Shown piece after piece: positions 14,985-22,354 of a stretch of 27,357 bases of DNA. The position numbers were made by a program, and so were the translations under genes. Source of the stretch: Pseudomonadota bacterium (GTDB lineage Bacteria; Pseudomonadota; Gammaproteobacteria; Burkholderiales; Rhodocyclaceae); contig WRJU01000249.1 of the NCBI GenBank assembly GCA_009778425.1, forward strand, positions 1 through 27,357, written 5' to 3'. The notes beneath the pieces were generated by a model. The model was given only the letters and a program-made list of their open reading frames with translations, was not told the DNA's origin and searched no databases. Every line of letters begins with the position of its first letter. Position 1 is the stretch's first letter.

Positions 14985-15044
14985 GCCACTGGCTTCGAGT
15001 CCGACGCAAAAGACCGGATTGCCCAAGAAACAATTTCACCAACT

Positions 15045-15063
15045 GCCGCTCAACGCGGCTTTT
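15045..15063 (+). terminator. Short hairpin after the DUF3577 gene
   Basis: GCCGC (15045-15049) and GCGGC (15055-15059) are arms of a small stem, followed by TTTT. It could be a weak terminator of the DUF3577 transcript. Confidence 0.4.
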
Positions 15064-15120
15064 CACCTACCCGCCGGGGAATCTTTCCCCCGGTGGGTCA
15101 GGTGATCCGGCACCTTTTTT
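15064..15120 (+). promoter_or_regulatory. Leader with two alternative hairpins (attenuator-like)
   Basis: ACCCGCCGGGG (15069-15079) pairs with CCCCGGTGGGT (15088-15098) over 11 base pairs with one G-U, and CACCT (15064-15068) can extend it with AGGTG (15100-15104). The same AGGTG can instead pair with CACCT (15111-15115), directly followed by T through 15120, forming a terminator. The ribosome site AAAGGAG starts at 15122. The two folds exclude each other, as in attenuators. Confidence 0.5.
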
Positions 15121-15134
15121 CAAAGGAGCCTCAC

Positions 15135-15584
15135 ATGGGTTGGATTCTTATCCCTTTTTCCAAGGATGAGCTGGTTTTTCGGCTCTGTTGCAGGGAGATG
15201 ACCGATTCGTTCCTCCGCGAAACTGTCGCGTATGTCGATACCCCAGGCACGCTCTGGCGCGTCGTCAAGACGACAGCCCGGCAGGATGGCGTTTTTGGCC
15301 TGAAGGCGGGCGAATCCAGGCGCACCATCGCGTGCGATCTGATCCGCCGCAACCCGGACACGGGGGAACTGAGCCACTGCCCGGTTCCTGAATCCGAATC
15401 GCCAAAGGACTTGTCGTGCCCGCTGCACTTCTTCGACATGGCCCCCGTTGCGGCCTCCCCCTCCTGGAGGAAAGCCGTGCGTAGATTTCATGCAGAGCAG
15501 AAACGTGCGCTCAAGGCGTTTCTCAAAACCGCCGCCACGGCTGCGGTCTCCGCCACCCAGCATCCGGCAGAGACCTTCTGCTGA
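15135..15584 (+). CDS. Hypothetical ICE protein, DUF6927-like
   Basis: This 149-residue protein begins MGWILIPFSKDELVFRL and later has RRTIACDLIRRN, then CPLHFFDMAPV with a WRKAVRRFH end. This layout, with MGW at the start and CPL-x-x-x-D-x-x-P followed by W-R-x-x-V-R, resembles a plasmid and ICE family I recall as DUF6927; the function is unknown. AAAGGAG at 15122-15128 sets the start, and the attenuator-like leader abuts it. The basic C-terminal helix might bind nucleic acid. Confidence 0.65.
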   Translation: MGWILIPFSKDELVFRLCCREMTDSFLRETVAYVDTPGTLWRVVKTTARQDGVFGLKAGESRRTIACDLIRRNPDTGELSHCPVPESESPKDLSCPLHFFDMAPVAASPSWRKAVRRFHAEQKRALKAFLKTAATAAVSATQHPAETFC

Positions 15585-15658
15585 ACTTTTCACCCAATCG
15601 CCAGTGCCTCCTTGGGAGGTCACAACGCGATGGATCTGCCCCTCCACCGTATCCGGGA

Positions 15659-15722
15659 TGGGCAACCCATTCACTTTTCATCCTGCGGGGAGCCTTCCCC
15701 CACGGGAGAAGTGCTGCCCGCC
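15659..15722 (+). promoter_or_regulatory. Long leader stem-loop before the DUF4942 gene
   Basis: GGGCA near 15661 and TGCCC near 15716 form the base. CACTT (15671-15675 region) pairs with AAGTG (15710-15714 region), and GGGG/CCCC with flanking pairs makes the top. No T-run follows, unlike the neighbouring leaders, so it may instead act on translation or RNA stability. Confidence 0.4.
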
Positions 15723-15743
15723 TCTTTCTTACAAGGAGAAGTC

Positions 15744-16532
15744 ATGAACCAGGCAGCACAAGTCAAACCATTCCGGGGCATCCCGTGCCTTCAGGACGAA
15801 GCCGTCGAGGGCCTTCTGAATCAGCGAGGCGAAATCCTCGATTGCGTCAGCAAGGCGCTGGGACTGTTTGAACAGGCAGAAAAGATGGCAGGCACTTTGT
15901 CCATCCGGTTTCCATTTATCAGGCGGACTTGGGACGGCTCTTCATTCTATGAACTGGAATCCTTCATCCGCGAAATTGATTCGGAATGCTGGCGTCTGCT
16001 CATGGACTGGTCTGGCCTCAAGGCATTCATGGGAATCAGTGCCCGGAAACTTTGGGACGATGAACTCAATAAAAAAGAAGTCCGGGAATTGACCCTCGAC
16101 AGTATCGAGACAGTTTTCCGCGAACGCTACGCCTATCGTCTCGACCTGTTCGAGCAGGGGGTCAAAGAGCTTTTCTGCGCCATTTCGTGGGACAGAAAAA
16201 GTGATTTGCCGCAGCAACTCGGCAAAAAATACATCCAGTCCGGTCTGTTCAATGATTATGGAAGCGTCCAGGGCTGGTCATCTGCCCGGCTCGATGAGTT
16301 GATACGAATCTTTCTTGTCCTTGACGATAAGCCGGAAAGTTTTCATGAACACGTCATTCATGCCGTCTTATGCGACGCATATCAGAAGGGCGAGGATGTG
16401 AAAAACGATTACGTCCAGGTTCGCTTGTACCAGAACGGGAACGGGCACGTCACTTTCCTGCGGCCAGACCTGGTGGCAGAGATGAATATGCTCATCACCC
16501 GGCAATACCCAAACGCTTTGCCGCCGAAGTAA
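15744..16532 (+). CDS. DUF4942 family protein
   Basis: This 262-residue protein ends with the DUF4942 hallmark NGNGHVTFLRPDLVAEMN, preceded by VQVRLYQ (about residues 220-255). The middle has KLWDDELNKKEVRELTLDSI and FEQGVKELFCAISWD. Members occur on plasmids, ICEs and prophages, sometimes fused or adjacent to DNA methyltransferase modules; no catalytic role is established. AAGGAG at 15733-15738 sets the ATG at 15744. A longer frame from 15612 lacks a ribosome site and crosses the leader stem-loop, so it is rejected. It lies between two conserved ICE accessory genes. Confidence 0.8.
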   Translation: MNQAAQVKPFRGIPCLQDEAVEGLLNQRGEILDCVSKALGLFEQAEKMAGTLSIRFPFIRRTWDGSSFYELESFIREIDSECWRLLMDWSGLKAFMGISARKLWDDELNKKEVRELTLDSIETVFRERYAYRLDLFEQGVKELFCAISWDRKSDLPQQLGKKYIQSGLFNDYGSVQGWSSARLDELIRIFLVLDDKPESFHEHVIHAVLCDAYQKGEDVKNDYVQVRLYQNGNGHVTFLRPDLVAEMNMLITRQYPNALPPK

Positions 16533-16562
16533 CCGGCAGCAGCTTTGCATCTTTTTCCACCA

Positions 16563-16611
16563 CCCACGGGGGCGTCGACCCCAGTGGGGCGAAGCCCCCT
16601 CTTTGTTTTTC
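16563..16611 (+). promoter_or_regulatory. Leader with overlapping hairpins and T-run
   Basis: CCCAC (16563-16567) can pair with GTGGG (16584-16588), with GGGG/CCCC inside. The GGGG of that arm can instead pair as GGGGC-GAA-GCCCC (16586-16598), followed by CTCTTTGTTTTT. GAGGAGG starts at 16615. The alternative folds resemble those upstream of 15135. Confidence 0.4.
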
Positions 16612-16629
16612 TTCGAGGAGGTTTCAATC

Positions 16630-17091
16630 ATGCAACAAGCGAAAATCAGACAGCCTGCCACCTACTGGCCATTTTTCTATTTTGGCAAATTCGTCAGAAA
16701 GGTTCTGTCGCAGCTTTTTCCGCTACCCAAGGCGGCGGCGCAAACGCTACCGGCAACATCCAAGCCACCGACAAGTATCAGGCGTGAGTTCGACCCGGGT
16801 CTGGTCGTCATCACGTTGGCGGCACACGGGCTCGCAATGCAGGGGTTTTTTGACCCGGCTGCGTTCCTTGGCCGCCACGTTTCTGGGGACTGGGGCGAGG
16901 CTTCCGATTCCGTCAAGGCGCGCAACAACGCAGCGTTACGGGGCGACCCCAAACAGGGGGAGCGGCTGATGTCGTCCTACACCGCCCCTTGCGGCGACCG
17001 GGTTCTGATCGAAACAAAATTCGGCAGCGGCTGCACCATCATCAAGCTGCCCGCCGAACAGATCAGTGCCTTCCGGCGTAAACAGTCATGA
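16630..17091 (+). CDS. Conserved plasmid/ICE-related hypothetical protein
   Basis: This 153-residue protein contains LVVITLAAHGLAMQGFFDPA, then RHVSGDWGEASDSVKARNN, GERLMSSYTAPCGDRVLIET and a GCTIIKLPAE end. This is the widespread plasmid-related family with the GDWG motif, found in PFGI-1-type elements; no biochemical function is known. GAGGAGG at 16615-16621 fixes the ATG at 16630. The N-terminal 55 residues are basic and specific to this copy. It is the last gene before the conjugation operon and is closed by a terminator. Confidence 0.75.
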   Translation: MQQAKIRQPATYWPFFYFGKFVRKVLSQLFPLPKAAAQTLPATSKPPTSIRREFDPGLVVITLAAHGLAMQGFFDPAAFLGRHVSGDWGEASDSVKARNNAALRGDPKQGERLMSSYTAPCGDRVLIETKFGSGCTIIKLPAEQISAFRRKQS

Positions 17092-17100
17092 AATTCTTTG

Positions 17101-17125
17101 ATGGCCCTGCGGGGCCATTTTTTTG
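17101..17125 (+). terminator. Intrinsic terminator before the conjugation operon
   Basis: ATGGCCC and GGGCCAT pair around a TGCG loop and are followed by a T-run. Confidence 0.85.
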
Positions 17126-17228
17126 GCTGTCGCGTGCAAAACAGAACCCGCCGCAATTCCTTTTTTCCAGTGACCGACAGTTCTGCCCGCGTCATGGTAC
17201 GGGCTCCAACCATCCTCAAGTTGCACCG

Positions 17229-17702
17229 ATGACCCCGTTCCTATTCCCGATTGCACCGCTCATTGTGAGCACGCTGCTTGCAGCCTGCTCAACCGCGCCT
17301 CCTGAAACGGCTGACGTGCCTGATATGCCCACGGTTGTGCCTGCGCCTGCGCCTGCCCCTGCCTCTTCCCAAACCGAGGCGGTAAGGCTCGGGCGTTACA
17401 CGCTCGTTGAACTCACCGCAGAGGAGGCACAGCGCGACCCGATGCGCCAGATCGTTGTCATCACGATCCCGCCAGCGTTTGAAGCCACCATCGGCACAGC
17501 CATCCAGCATGTGCTTGCTCGCACGGGCTACCGGCTCTGCCTGCCGCCGCCTTCCCTTGTCCATTTGCCGCTGCCCGCTTCCCACTTGCACCTCGGGCCG
17601 ATGACGCTGGCCACCGCACTGCGAACGCTCGCCGGGCCTGCATGGTCGCTCACCATCGATCACTTCGAGCGGCGCGTCTGTTTCGAGAGGAGTCCCGAAT
17701 GA
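17229..17702 (+). CDS. pilL: PilL-like lipoprotein (TIGR03748)
   Basis: This 157-residue protein resembles the PilL family of PFGI-1-type elements (TIGR03748), a component near the start of the conjugation operon. It has a lipoprotein signal, with the lipobox ending LLAAC and Cys20 as the lipidation site. A proline-alanine linker (about 35-48) follows, then VRLGRYTLVELTAEEAQRDP and VLARTGYRLCLPP, a secretin-N1-like fold close to TcpQ/PilL N-terminal domains. It should anchor in the outer membrane or periplasm. The ATG at 17229 gives a clean lipoprotein signal. The stop overlaps the next start as ATGA. Confidence 0.85.
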   Translation: MTPFLFPIAPLIVSTLLAACSTAPPETADVPDMPTVVPAPAPAPASSQTEAVRLGRYTLVELTAEEAQRDPMRQIVVITIPPAFEATIGTAIQHVLARTGYRLCLPPPSLVHLPLPASHLHLGPMTLATALRTLAGPAWSLTIDHFERRVCFERSPE

Positions 17703-18436
17703 ACATGGCACCGACCGAGATGAATATCCCAAACAAGCGCCCTGATGCTGCGGCTCCGAAGAGGAGAGGCAGGAGCCCCTGGTTCACCGTGACTCTCACG
17801 GTGTGGCTGCTCTTTCTCACCGTCATCGTTGCTGGCGGCGTGCTTGAGTACCGCCGAGTCCAGCACGCATGGGGGGATGAAGCGCAGACCCCAGAACCCC
17901 TTGGCATGAGCGTGCTGACTGAGCGCGTGGAGGAGATGGCGACACGGTTCCAAACCGAAACGTCGGGCCTGCGCGAGTCGATGCAGGCCGACCTGGCATC
18001 CACCCGACAGTCCCTTGAAGAAAAGATGGCCGGTGTCTCGGAAGAACTCACCGGGCGGATCACTGAATCGGCAGGCTCACTCAGTGCCCTCAAGGATCAG
18101 GTCAACGCTTTGGAGGCGAGGTTTTCAAACGAACGGCAGACGGTTATCACACCTAATCCGCTACCCGCTCAACCGCAGCCCGCCGTGCGACCTCTGCCCT
18201 CCATCAAACCGCCATTTCAAGTGATTGGCGTCGAGCAGCGCGGTTTCGAGCGTTTCTTGACCGTGATGCGTGCCGGTAGCCAGTCGGTTGCCGACATCCA
18301 GCTCCTGCGAGTCGGAACACGGTTCGGCCAATGGTTCTTGGAGGGTATCGAGGAAGAACATGCGGTGTTCCGTGTCGAAGATGCCATCGTGCGGCTCCCG
18401 ATCCCGAGGCTCCCCGTAGCAGGAGGTGGGGCATGA
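17699..18436 (+). CDS. Inner-membrane coiled-coil conjugation protein
   Basis: This 245-residue protein has one membrane segment (about 27-48, FTVTLTVWLLFLTVIVAGGV) after a basic N-terminus. A long charged region (about 70-150, with repeats like LRESMQADLASTRQSLEEKM) follows, very likely a coiled coil. The C-terminal domain (about 175-235, FQVIGVEQRGFERFLTVM) resembles PilP-like modules. This type of gene lies between pilL and PFL_4693 in GI-type operons, but the family name is not clear to me. Part of it should extend into the periplasm. Its start overlaps the pilL stop and its end overlaps the next start. Confidence 0.7.
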   Translation: MNMAPTEMNIPNKRPDAAAPKRRGRSPWFTVTLTVWLLFLTVIVAGGVLEYRRVQHAWGDEAQTPEPLGMSVLTERVEEMATRFQTETSGLRESMQADLASTRQSLEEKMAGVSEELTGRITESAGSLSALKDQVNALEARFSNERQTVITPNPLPAQPQPAVRPLPSIKPPFQVIGVEQRGFERFLTVMRAGSQSVADIQLLRVGTRFGQWFLEGIEEEHAVFRVEDAIVRLPIPRLPVAGGGA

Positions 18437-19128
18437 CATATAAATTGCTCAACGTCACGGCTTTTCTCTGCCTGATCTGCCTGCCAATTGCGGCGACCGC
18501 AGAATTTCCGGTCACGCCGGGGCGAGAAGAAGCCAGCCGCACTGAACAGGCGCGAAGCACCCCCGCCGAAGAACAGCGCCATGCCACCCTTTGGGGCTTG
18601 AAGATGGAGGAGTGGTCGCGCTACCGGGAATTGATGCGCGGCCCATTGGGCATCCTCTCTCCGGGCCTTGACCCACTCACCGCGTTGGGACTGGAAGCCA
18701 GGGACGATGCCGAGCGTCGGCGCTACGCGGAACTGCAAGCCAGGTTCGAGGCGCACCGTGTCGAAAAATTGCTCGCGTTCCAGCGGGCGTATGACGAAGC
18801 GTTTCAACGGATTTTTGCGGGCCTGCCGCGCATCGGCGACGAAGGAAGGTTGGCGGTGTTCGTGAAAGACAACTGCCCGCCGTGCGAGAAGAAGGTCGGA
18901 CAGCTTCAGGCTGCGGGCAGCACGTTTGACCTCTATTTCGTCGACGTGAAACCGGACGACACACGCCTGCGGGCCTGGGCAAAGAAGGCAGGCGTCGATC
19001 CGTCAAAAGTGTCATCGCGCACGATTACCTTGAACCACGACGGCGGCAGGTGGAAGAACCTGGGTCTCTCCGGGGGATTGCCTGCCGCCGTGCGGGAGGA
19101 GAACGGGCGATGGGTACGTCTGCCGTAA
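18433..19128 (+). CDS. PFL_4693 family protein (TIGR03759) with thioredoxin-like end
   Basis: This 231-residue secreted protein matches TIGR03759. A signal peptide (1-23, ending IAATA) precedes the diagnostic LWGLKMEEWSRYRELMRGP and LDPLTALGLEARDDAERRRY. The C-terminal half (about 135-215) looks thioredoxin-like: LAVFVKDNC then C148-P-P-C151, and later TITLNHDGGRW. A CxxC in the periplasm suggests a role in disulfide chemistry of the transfer apparatus, which is inference. Its start overlaps the upstream stop. Confidence 0.85.
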   Translation: MTYKLLNVTAFLCLICLPIAATAEFPVTPGREEASRTEQARSTPAEEQRHATLWGLKMEEWSRYRELMRGPLGILSPGLDPLTALGLEARDDAERRRYAELQARFEAHRVEKLLAFQRAYDEAFQRIFAGLPRIGDEGRLAVFVKDNCPPCEKKVGQLQAAGSTFDLYFVDVKPDDTRLRAWAKKAGVDPSKVSSRTITLNHDGGRWKNLGLSGGLPAAVREENGRWVRLP

Positions 19129-19409
19129 AGCTCGCTTTTTGCCTGCTGGCTGGAGTTTTGTATCAGGTATCTCCGGCATGGGCACAACGGCCCGGCCTCA
19201 TCGTCGTGGAGGATCGCGGGGGCGATTCGGCCTTGCCGTATTACAAGGTTTTTGAGAATGCCGGTAAGATGCCCAGCGGGGCATCCCGGCAGGCAGTACC
19301 ACCAGCACTGCCCATCTACCAGGTTGCGGGAAAAACCAAGTTACGGACGATGCCGCAAACTGAATCCGGGATGCCCCAACCGGAGCCGCCGCGACAATTT
19401 GGCCGATGA
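19110..19409 (+). CDS. Short PFL_4695 family protein (TIGR03765), C-terminal domain absent
   Basis: This 99-residue protein has a signal peptide (1-25, ending SPAWA) and then LIVVEDRGGDSALPYYKVFE, the N-terminal hallmark of the PFL_4695 family (DUF2859). Relatives are roughly twice as long, with a C-terminal alpha-beta domain; here the remainder is a short P-rich tail ending PEPPRQFGR. It stops exactly at the traD start (ATGA overlap), so this is an in-frame shortening rather than a simple frameshift. It overlaps the upstream gene by 19 bases. Function unknown; secreted component of the transfer system. Confidence 0.75.
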   Translation: MGTSAVKLAFCLLAGVLYQVSPAWAQRPGLIVVEDRGGDSALPYYKVFENAGKMPSGASRQAVPPALPIYQVAGKTKLRTMPQTESGMPQPEPPRQFGR

Positions 19410-21538
19410 GTACGCCGCGCGCCATCGAGGTGCTGCTGCGCCCGGCAGTCGAACTCTATAGCGTGCTGGCGTGCCTCGCCGCCGCTTCGCTTTGCCTTTT
19501 CTCGCCCTGGGCGCTCGCGCTCTCGCCGCTCCTGGGTGCCGGGTTTGCCCTCTGTTTCCTCGTTTTTGGCGCGATCCGGGCGTTTGAAGCCCGAAAAATC
19601 CTGCGCTACCGCCGCCACATCCGCAGGCTTCCCCGCTACGAGATACGTAGCCGACAGGTGCAGGTATCAAAGCATCGGCTCTTTATCGGCAAGGGGTTCC
19701 GGTGGGATGAGCGGCACACGCACCGGCTGGCGCAGACCGGCAGGCCGGAGTTTCGTGCCTATGTAGAACCGACGCCGCTCTTCCGGCTCGCGCGCCGCTG
19801 GCAGGCCAAGTGGGAATTTGCGCCGTTTCCGTTTTCTGCTTTGGCGCGGGCCTTGGCATGGGACAGCATTTTGAATCTCGTGCGGCCCTTGCCTCCGGTA
19901 GGCGGCCTGGCGCGGCTGCACGGGGTAGAACCTGACGAAGTCGACGTAAGCCTGCCGCTCGGCGAGCGCGTCGGGCATACGCTCGTGCTCGGTACCACAA
20001 GGGTTGGCAAAACCCGGTTGGCTGAACTCTTTATCACGCAAGACATCCGCAGAAAAGATGCCAACGGCGAATTCGAGATAGTTATCGTCTTCGACCCCAA
20101 GGGGGACGCAGACTTGTTAAAGCGGATCGCCATCGAGGTGAAACACGCGGGGCGCGAGGATGCGTTTTATGTGTTTCATCTCGGATGGCCCGACATCTCC
20201 GCACGCTACAACGCCGTGGGCAGGTTTGGGAGGATTTCAGAGGTTGCCACGCGGATCTCCGGGCAACTCTCAGGGGAAGGCAACTCAGCCGCGTTCAAGG
20301 CGTTCGCCTGGAGATTCGTGAACATTGTTGCGCGGGCGTTGGTGGAGTTGGGGCAGCGGCCCGACTACCTGCTGATCCAGCGACATGTCATCAACATCGA
20401 CGCGCTTTTTGTTGAGTATGCGCAGCACTACTTTGCCAAACACGCACCCAAAGCGTGGGAGGCCATCGTCCAGATCGAAGGGAGACTGAACGACAAAAAC
20501 ATCCCCAGGGCGATGATCGGGCGCGAATTGCGGGTCGTGGCAATCGAGCAGTACCTCTCCATGTCCCGCGAGTTCGACCCGGTGCTGGAGGGTTTAAGGA
20601 GCGCGGTGCGCTATGACCGGACATACTTCGACAAGATCGTGGCGAGTTTGCTGCCATTGCTGGAGAAGCTCACTACCGGGAAGATTGCCCAACTGCTCGC
20701 GCCCAACTATTCCGACCTGGATGACCCGAGGCCGATCTTCGAGTGGATGCAGGTAATCCGAAAGCGCGCCGTGGTCTATGTCGGGCTGGATGCTTTGTCG
20801 GACTCGGAAGTTGCCGCCGCCGTTGGCAATTCGATGTTCTCCGATCTGGTCTCTGTGGCAGGACACCTCTACAAGCACGGCACCAATGATGGCCTGCCGA
20901 GGGTGGGCAGCTCCGGGAAAGCGACGATCAATCTGCATGCGGACGAGTTCAATGAATTGATGGGGGACGAATTCGTGCCACTCGTGAACAAGGGAGGCGG
21001 CGCTGGCATCCAGGTCACGGCCTATACGCAGACGCTCTCCGACATCGAGGCGAGGATCGGCAACCGCGCGAAAGCGGGTCAGGTGATCGGGAATTTCAAT
21101 AATCTCATCATGCTCCGGGTACGGGAGACGGCGACCGCCGAACTGCTCACCAAGCAACTGCCCAAGGTCGAGGTCTATACCGCTGCGCGCATATCGAGTG
21201 CCACAGACTCGTCCGACCCAGGTGGAAAGACCGCTTTTACATCGAACGCATCCGAGCGGGTGACAGCCACCTCGGTGCCGATGATCGAGCCTGCCCACGT
21301 CGTGGCGCTCCCCAAGGGGCAGGCATTTGCGCTAATCGAAGGCGGGCAGTTCTACAAGATTCGGATGCCCTTGCCAAAACCCGACCCCGACGAAAGGCTC
21401 CCCGACGATTTGCAGGAGATGGTGAAAGCCATGCGAAGCCGCACTGCCGAGGATGAAGACTGGTGGCACGGCGCGGAAAGAGACGGAAGTGAAGGGATAC
21501 CGGAGGAACTGGCCGACGTTGGGGAAATCGCAGCATGA
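19406..21538 (+). CDS. traD: Conjugative coupling protein TraD (SXT/PFGI-1 type)
   Basis: This 710-residue protein is the type IV coupling protein that links the relaxase-DNA complex to the channel and pumps DNA. Two N-terminal membrane segments (about 15-60) are followed by the ATPase domain: Walker A GTTRVGKT (196-203), IVIVFDPKGDADLL as a typical TraD motif, and Walker B INLHADEFNEL with D513/E514. QVTAYTQTLSDIEARIGNRAKAGQVIGN, in two parts, is the usual motif III region. The C-terminal end is acidic (DEDWWHGAERDGSEG). It overlaps both neighbours by four bases. Confidence 0.95.
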   Translation: MSTPRAIEVLLRPAVELYSVLACLAAASLCLFSPWALALSPLLGAGFALCFLVFGAIRAFEARKILRYRRHIRRLPRYEIRSRQVQVSKHRLFIGKGFRWDERHTHRLAQTGRPEFRAYVEPTPLFRLARRWQAKWEFAPFPFSALARALAWDSILNLVRPLPPVGGLARLHGVEPDEVDVSLPLGERVGHTLVLGTTRVGKTRLAELFITQDIRRKDANGEFEIVIVFDPKGDADLLKRIAIEVKHAGREDAFYVFHLGWPDISARYNAVGRFGRISEVATRISGQLSGEGNSAAFKAFAWRFVNIVARALVELGQRPDYLLIQRHVINIDALFVEYAQHYFAKHAPKAWEAIVQIEGRLNDKNIPRAMIGRELRVVAIEQYLSMSREFDPVLEGLRSAVRYDRTYFDKIVASLLPLLEKLTTGKIAQLLAPNYSDLDDPRPIFEWMQVIRKRAVVYVGLDALSDSEVAAAVGNSMFSDLVSVAGHLYKHGTNDGLPRVGSSGKATINLHADEFNELMGDEFVPLVNKGGGAGIQVTAYTQTLSDIEARIGNRAKAGQVIGNFNNLIMLRVRETATAELLTKQLPKVEVYTAARISSATDSSDPGGKTAFTSNASERVTATSVPMIEPAHVVALPKGQAFALIEGGQFYKIRMPLPKPDPDERLPDDLQEMVKAMRSRTAEDEDWWHGAERDGSEGIPEELADVGEIAA

Positions 21539-22278
21539 CGGAGACCACCACGACCCACACGCCACCGAACGACGCCCCCAAGGGGCTGGTCTTTACGCTC
21601 ATCATGCTGCCGTTTCAGGTGTTCGGGATTATGGTGGGAGCACTGCTGCTTTCCATCTTCATCGAGTGGTTGGGGATGAAATTCTTCTGGCCCGAACAAA
21701 GCTGGCATCACGCGCAAAAGATGCTCGATGAGGAACTCATTCAACTCTCCGGGCAGTTTCGGCGCGGGATACTGGTGTCCAACCCCGGCTCAAACGCGCA
21801 CGGCATCGTCTTGAAGGCGAGAGAGGCACTTTTTGCGAAAAGCGGATTTTTGGAATGGGTCGAGGAAGCCCAAGCGCGTGCGGCCACCCCTCCGCGCTCC
21901 CGCACGTTCCGGGACAACCTGGCAGTTGCGCATGTTTATTTCCAGGACATGATCGTGGCCGCTGCCTACACGGCGCTGGTCTTTTTGACGCGCCTCCTGG
22001 TGCTCGTGCTGACGCTGCCGCTCTTCCTGCTCGCGGCCTTTGTGGGGTTTGTGGATGGGCTCGTGCGCCGGGACATCCGGCGTTTTAGTGCGGACTCTGA
22101 GTCCGGGTTCATCTATCACCGCGCGCGCGCCGCCCTGTGGCCGCTGGCGGTGCTACCCTGGGGGCTGTACCTCGCACTGCCCGTCACAGTCCACCCGCTT
22201 CTGATCCTGTTGCCTGCGGCCATCCTCTTGGGGGTGGCGGTCAATATCGCTGCGGGGAGTTTCAAGAAATATTTATAG
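21535..22278 (+). CDS. PFL_4697 family ICE membrane protein (TIGR03747)
   Basis: This 247-residue inner-membrane protein matches TIGR03747 (DUF4400). Four hydrophobic segments are visible: about 20-45, 140-160, 160-185 and 205-245. The hallmark FIEWLGMKFFWPEQSW (about 42-57) and the basic loop VDGLVRRDIRRFSADSESGFIYHRAR, split here, are both present. Its role in transfer is unknown. It is co-translated with traD (ATGA overlap) and is the last gene before the cargo insertion. Confidence 0.9.
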   Translation: MTETTTTHTPPNDAPKGLVFTLIMLPFQVFGIMVGALLLSIFIEWLGMKFFWPEQSWHHAQKMLDEELIQLSGQFRRGILVSNPGSNAHGIVLKAREALFAKSGFLEWVEEAQARAATPPRSRTFRDNLAVAHVYFQDMIVAAAYTALVFLTRLLVLVLTLPLFLLAAFVGFVDGLVRRDIRRFSADSESGFIYHRARAALWPLAVLPWGLYLALPVTVHPLLILLPAAILLGVAVNIAAGSFKKYL

Positions 22279-22354
22279 GGTGGGGATTTGTCGAAACTGT
22301 TTTTACCTTATACCGGGATCGTGCCAAACGTCAGAGGACGAGTGTACAATACTA

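Noticed and set aside
15612..15743. Longer N-terminus for the DUF4942 protein
   Set aside because: It has no ribosome site and is encoded by a leader stem-loop; the ATG at 15744 has AAGGAG.
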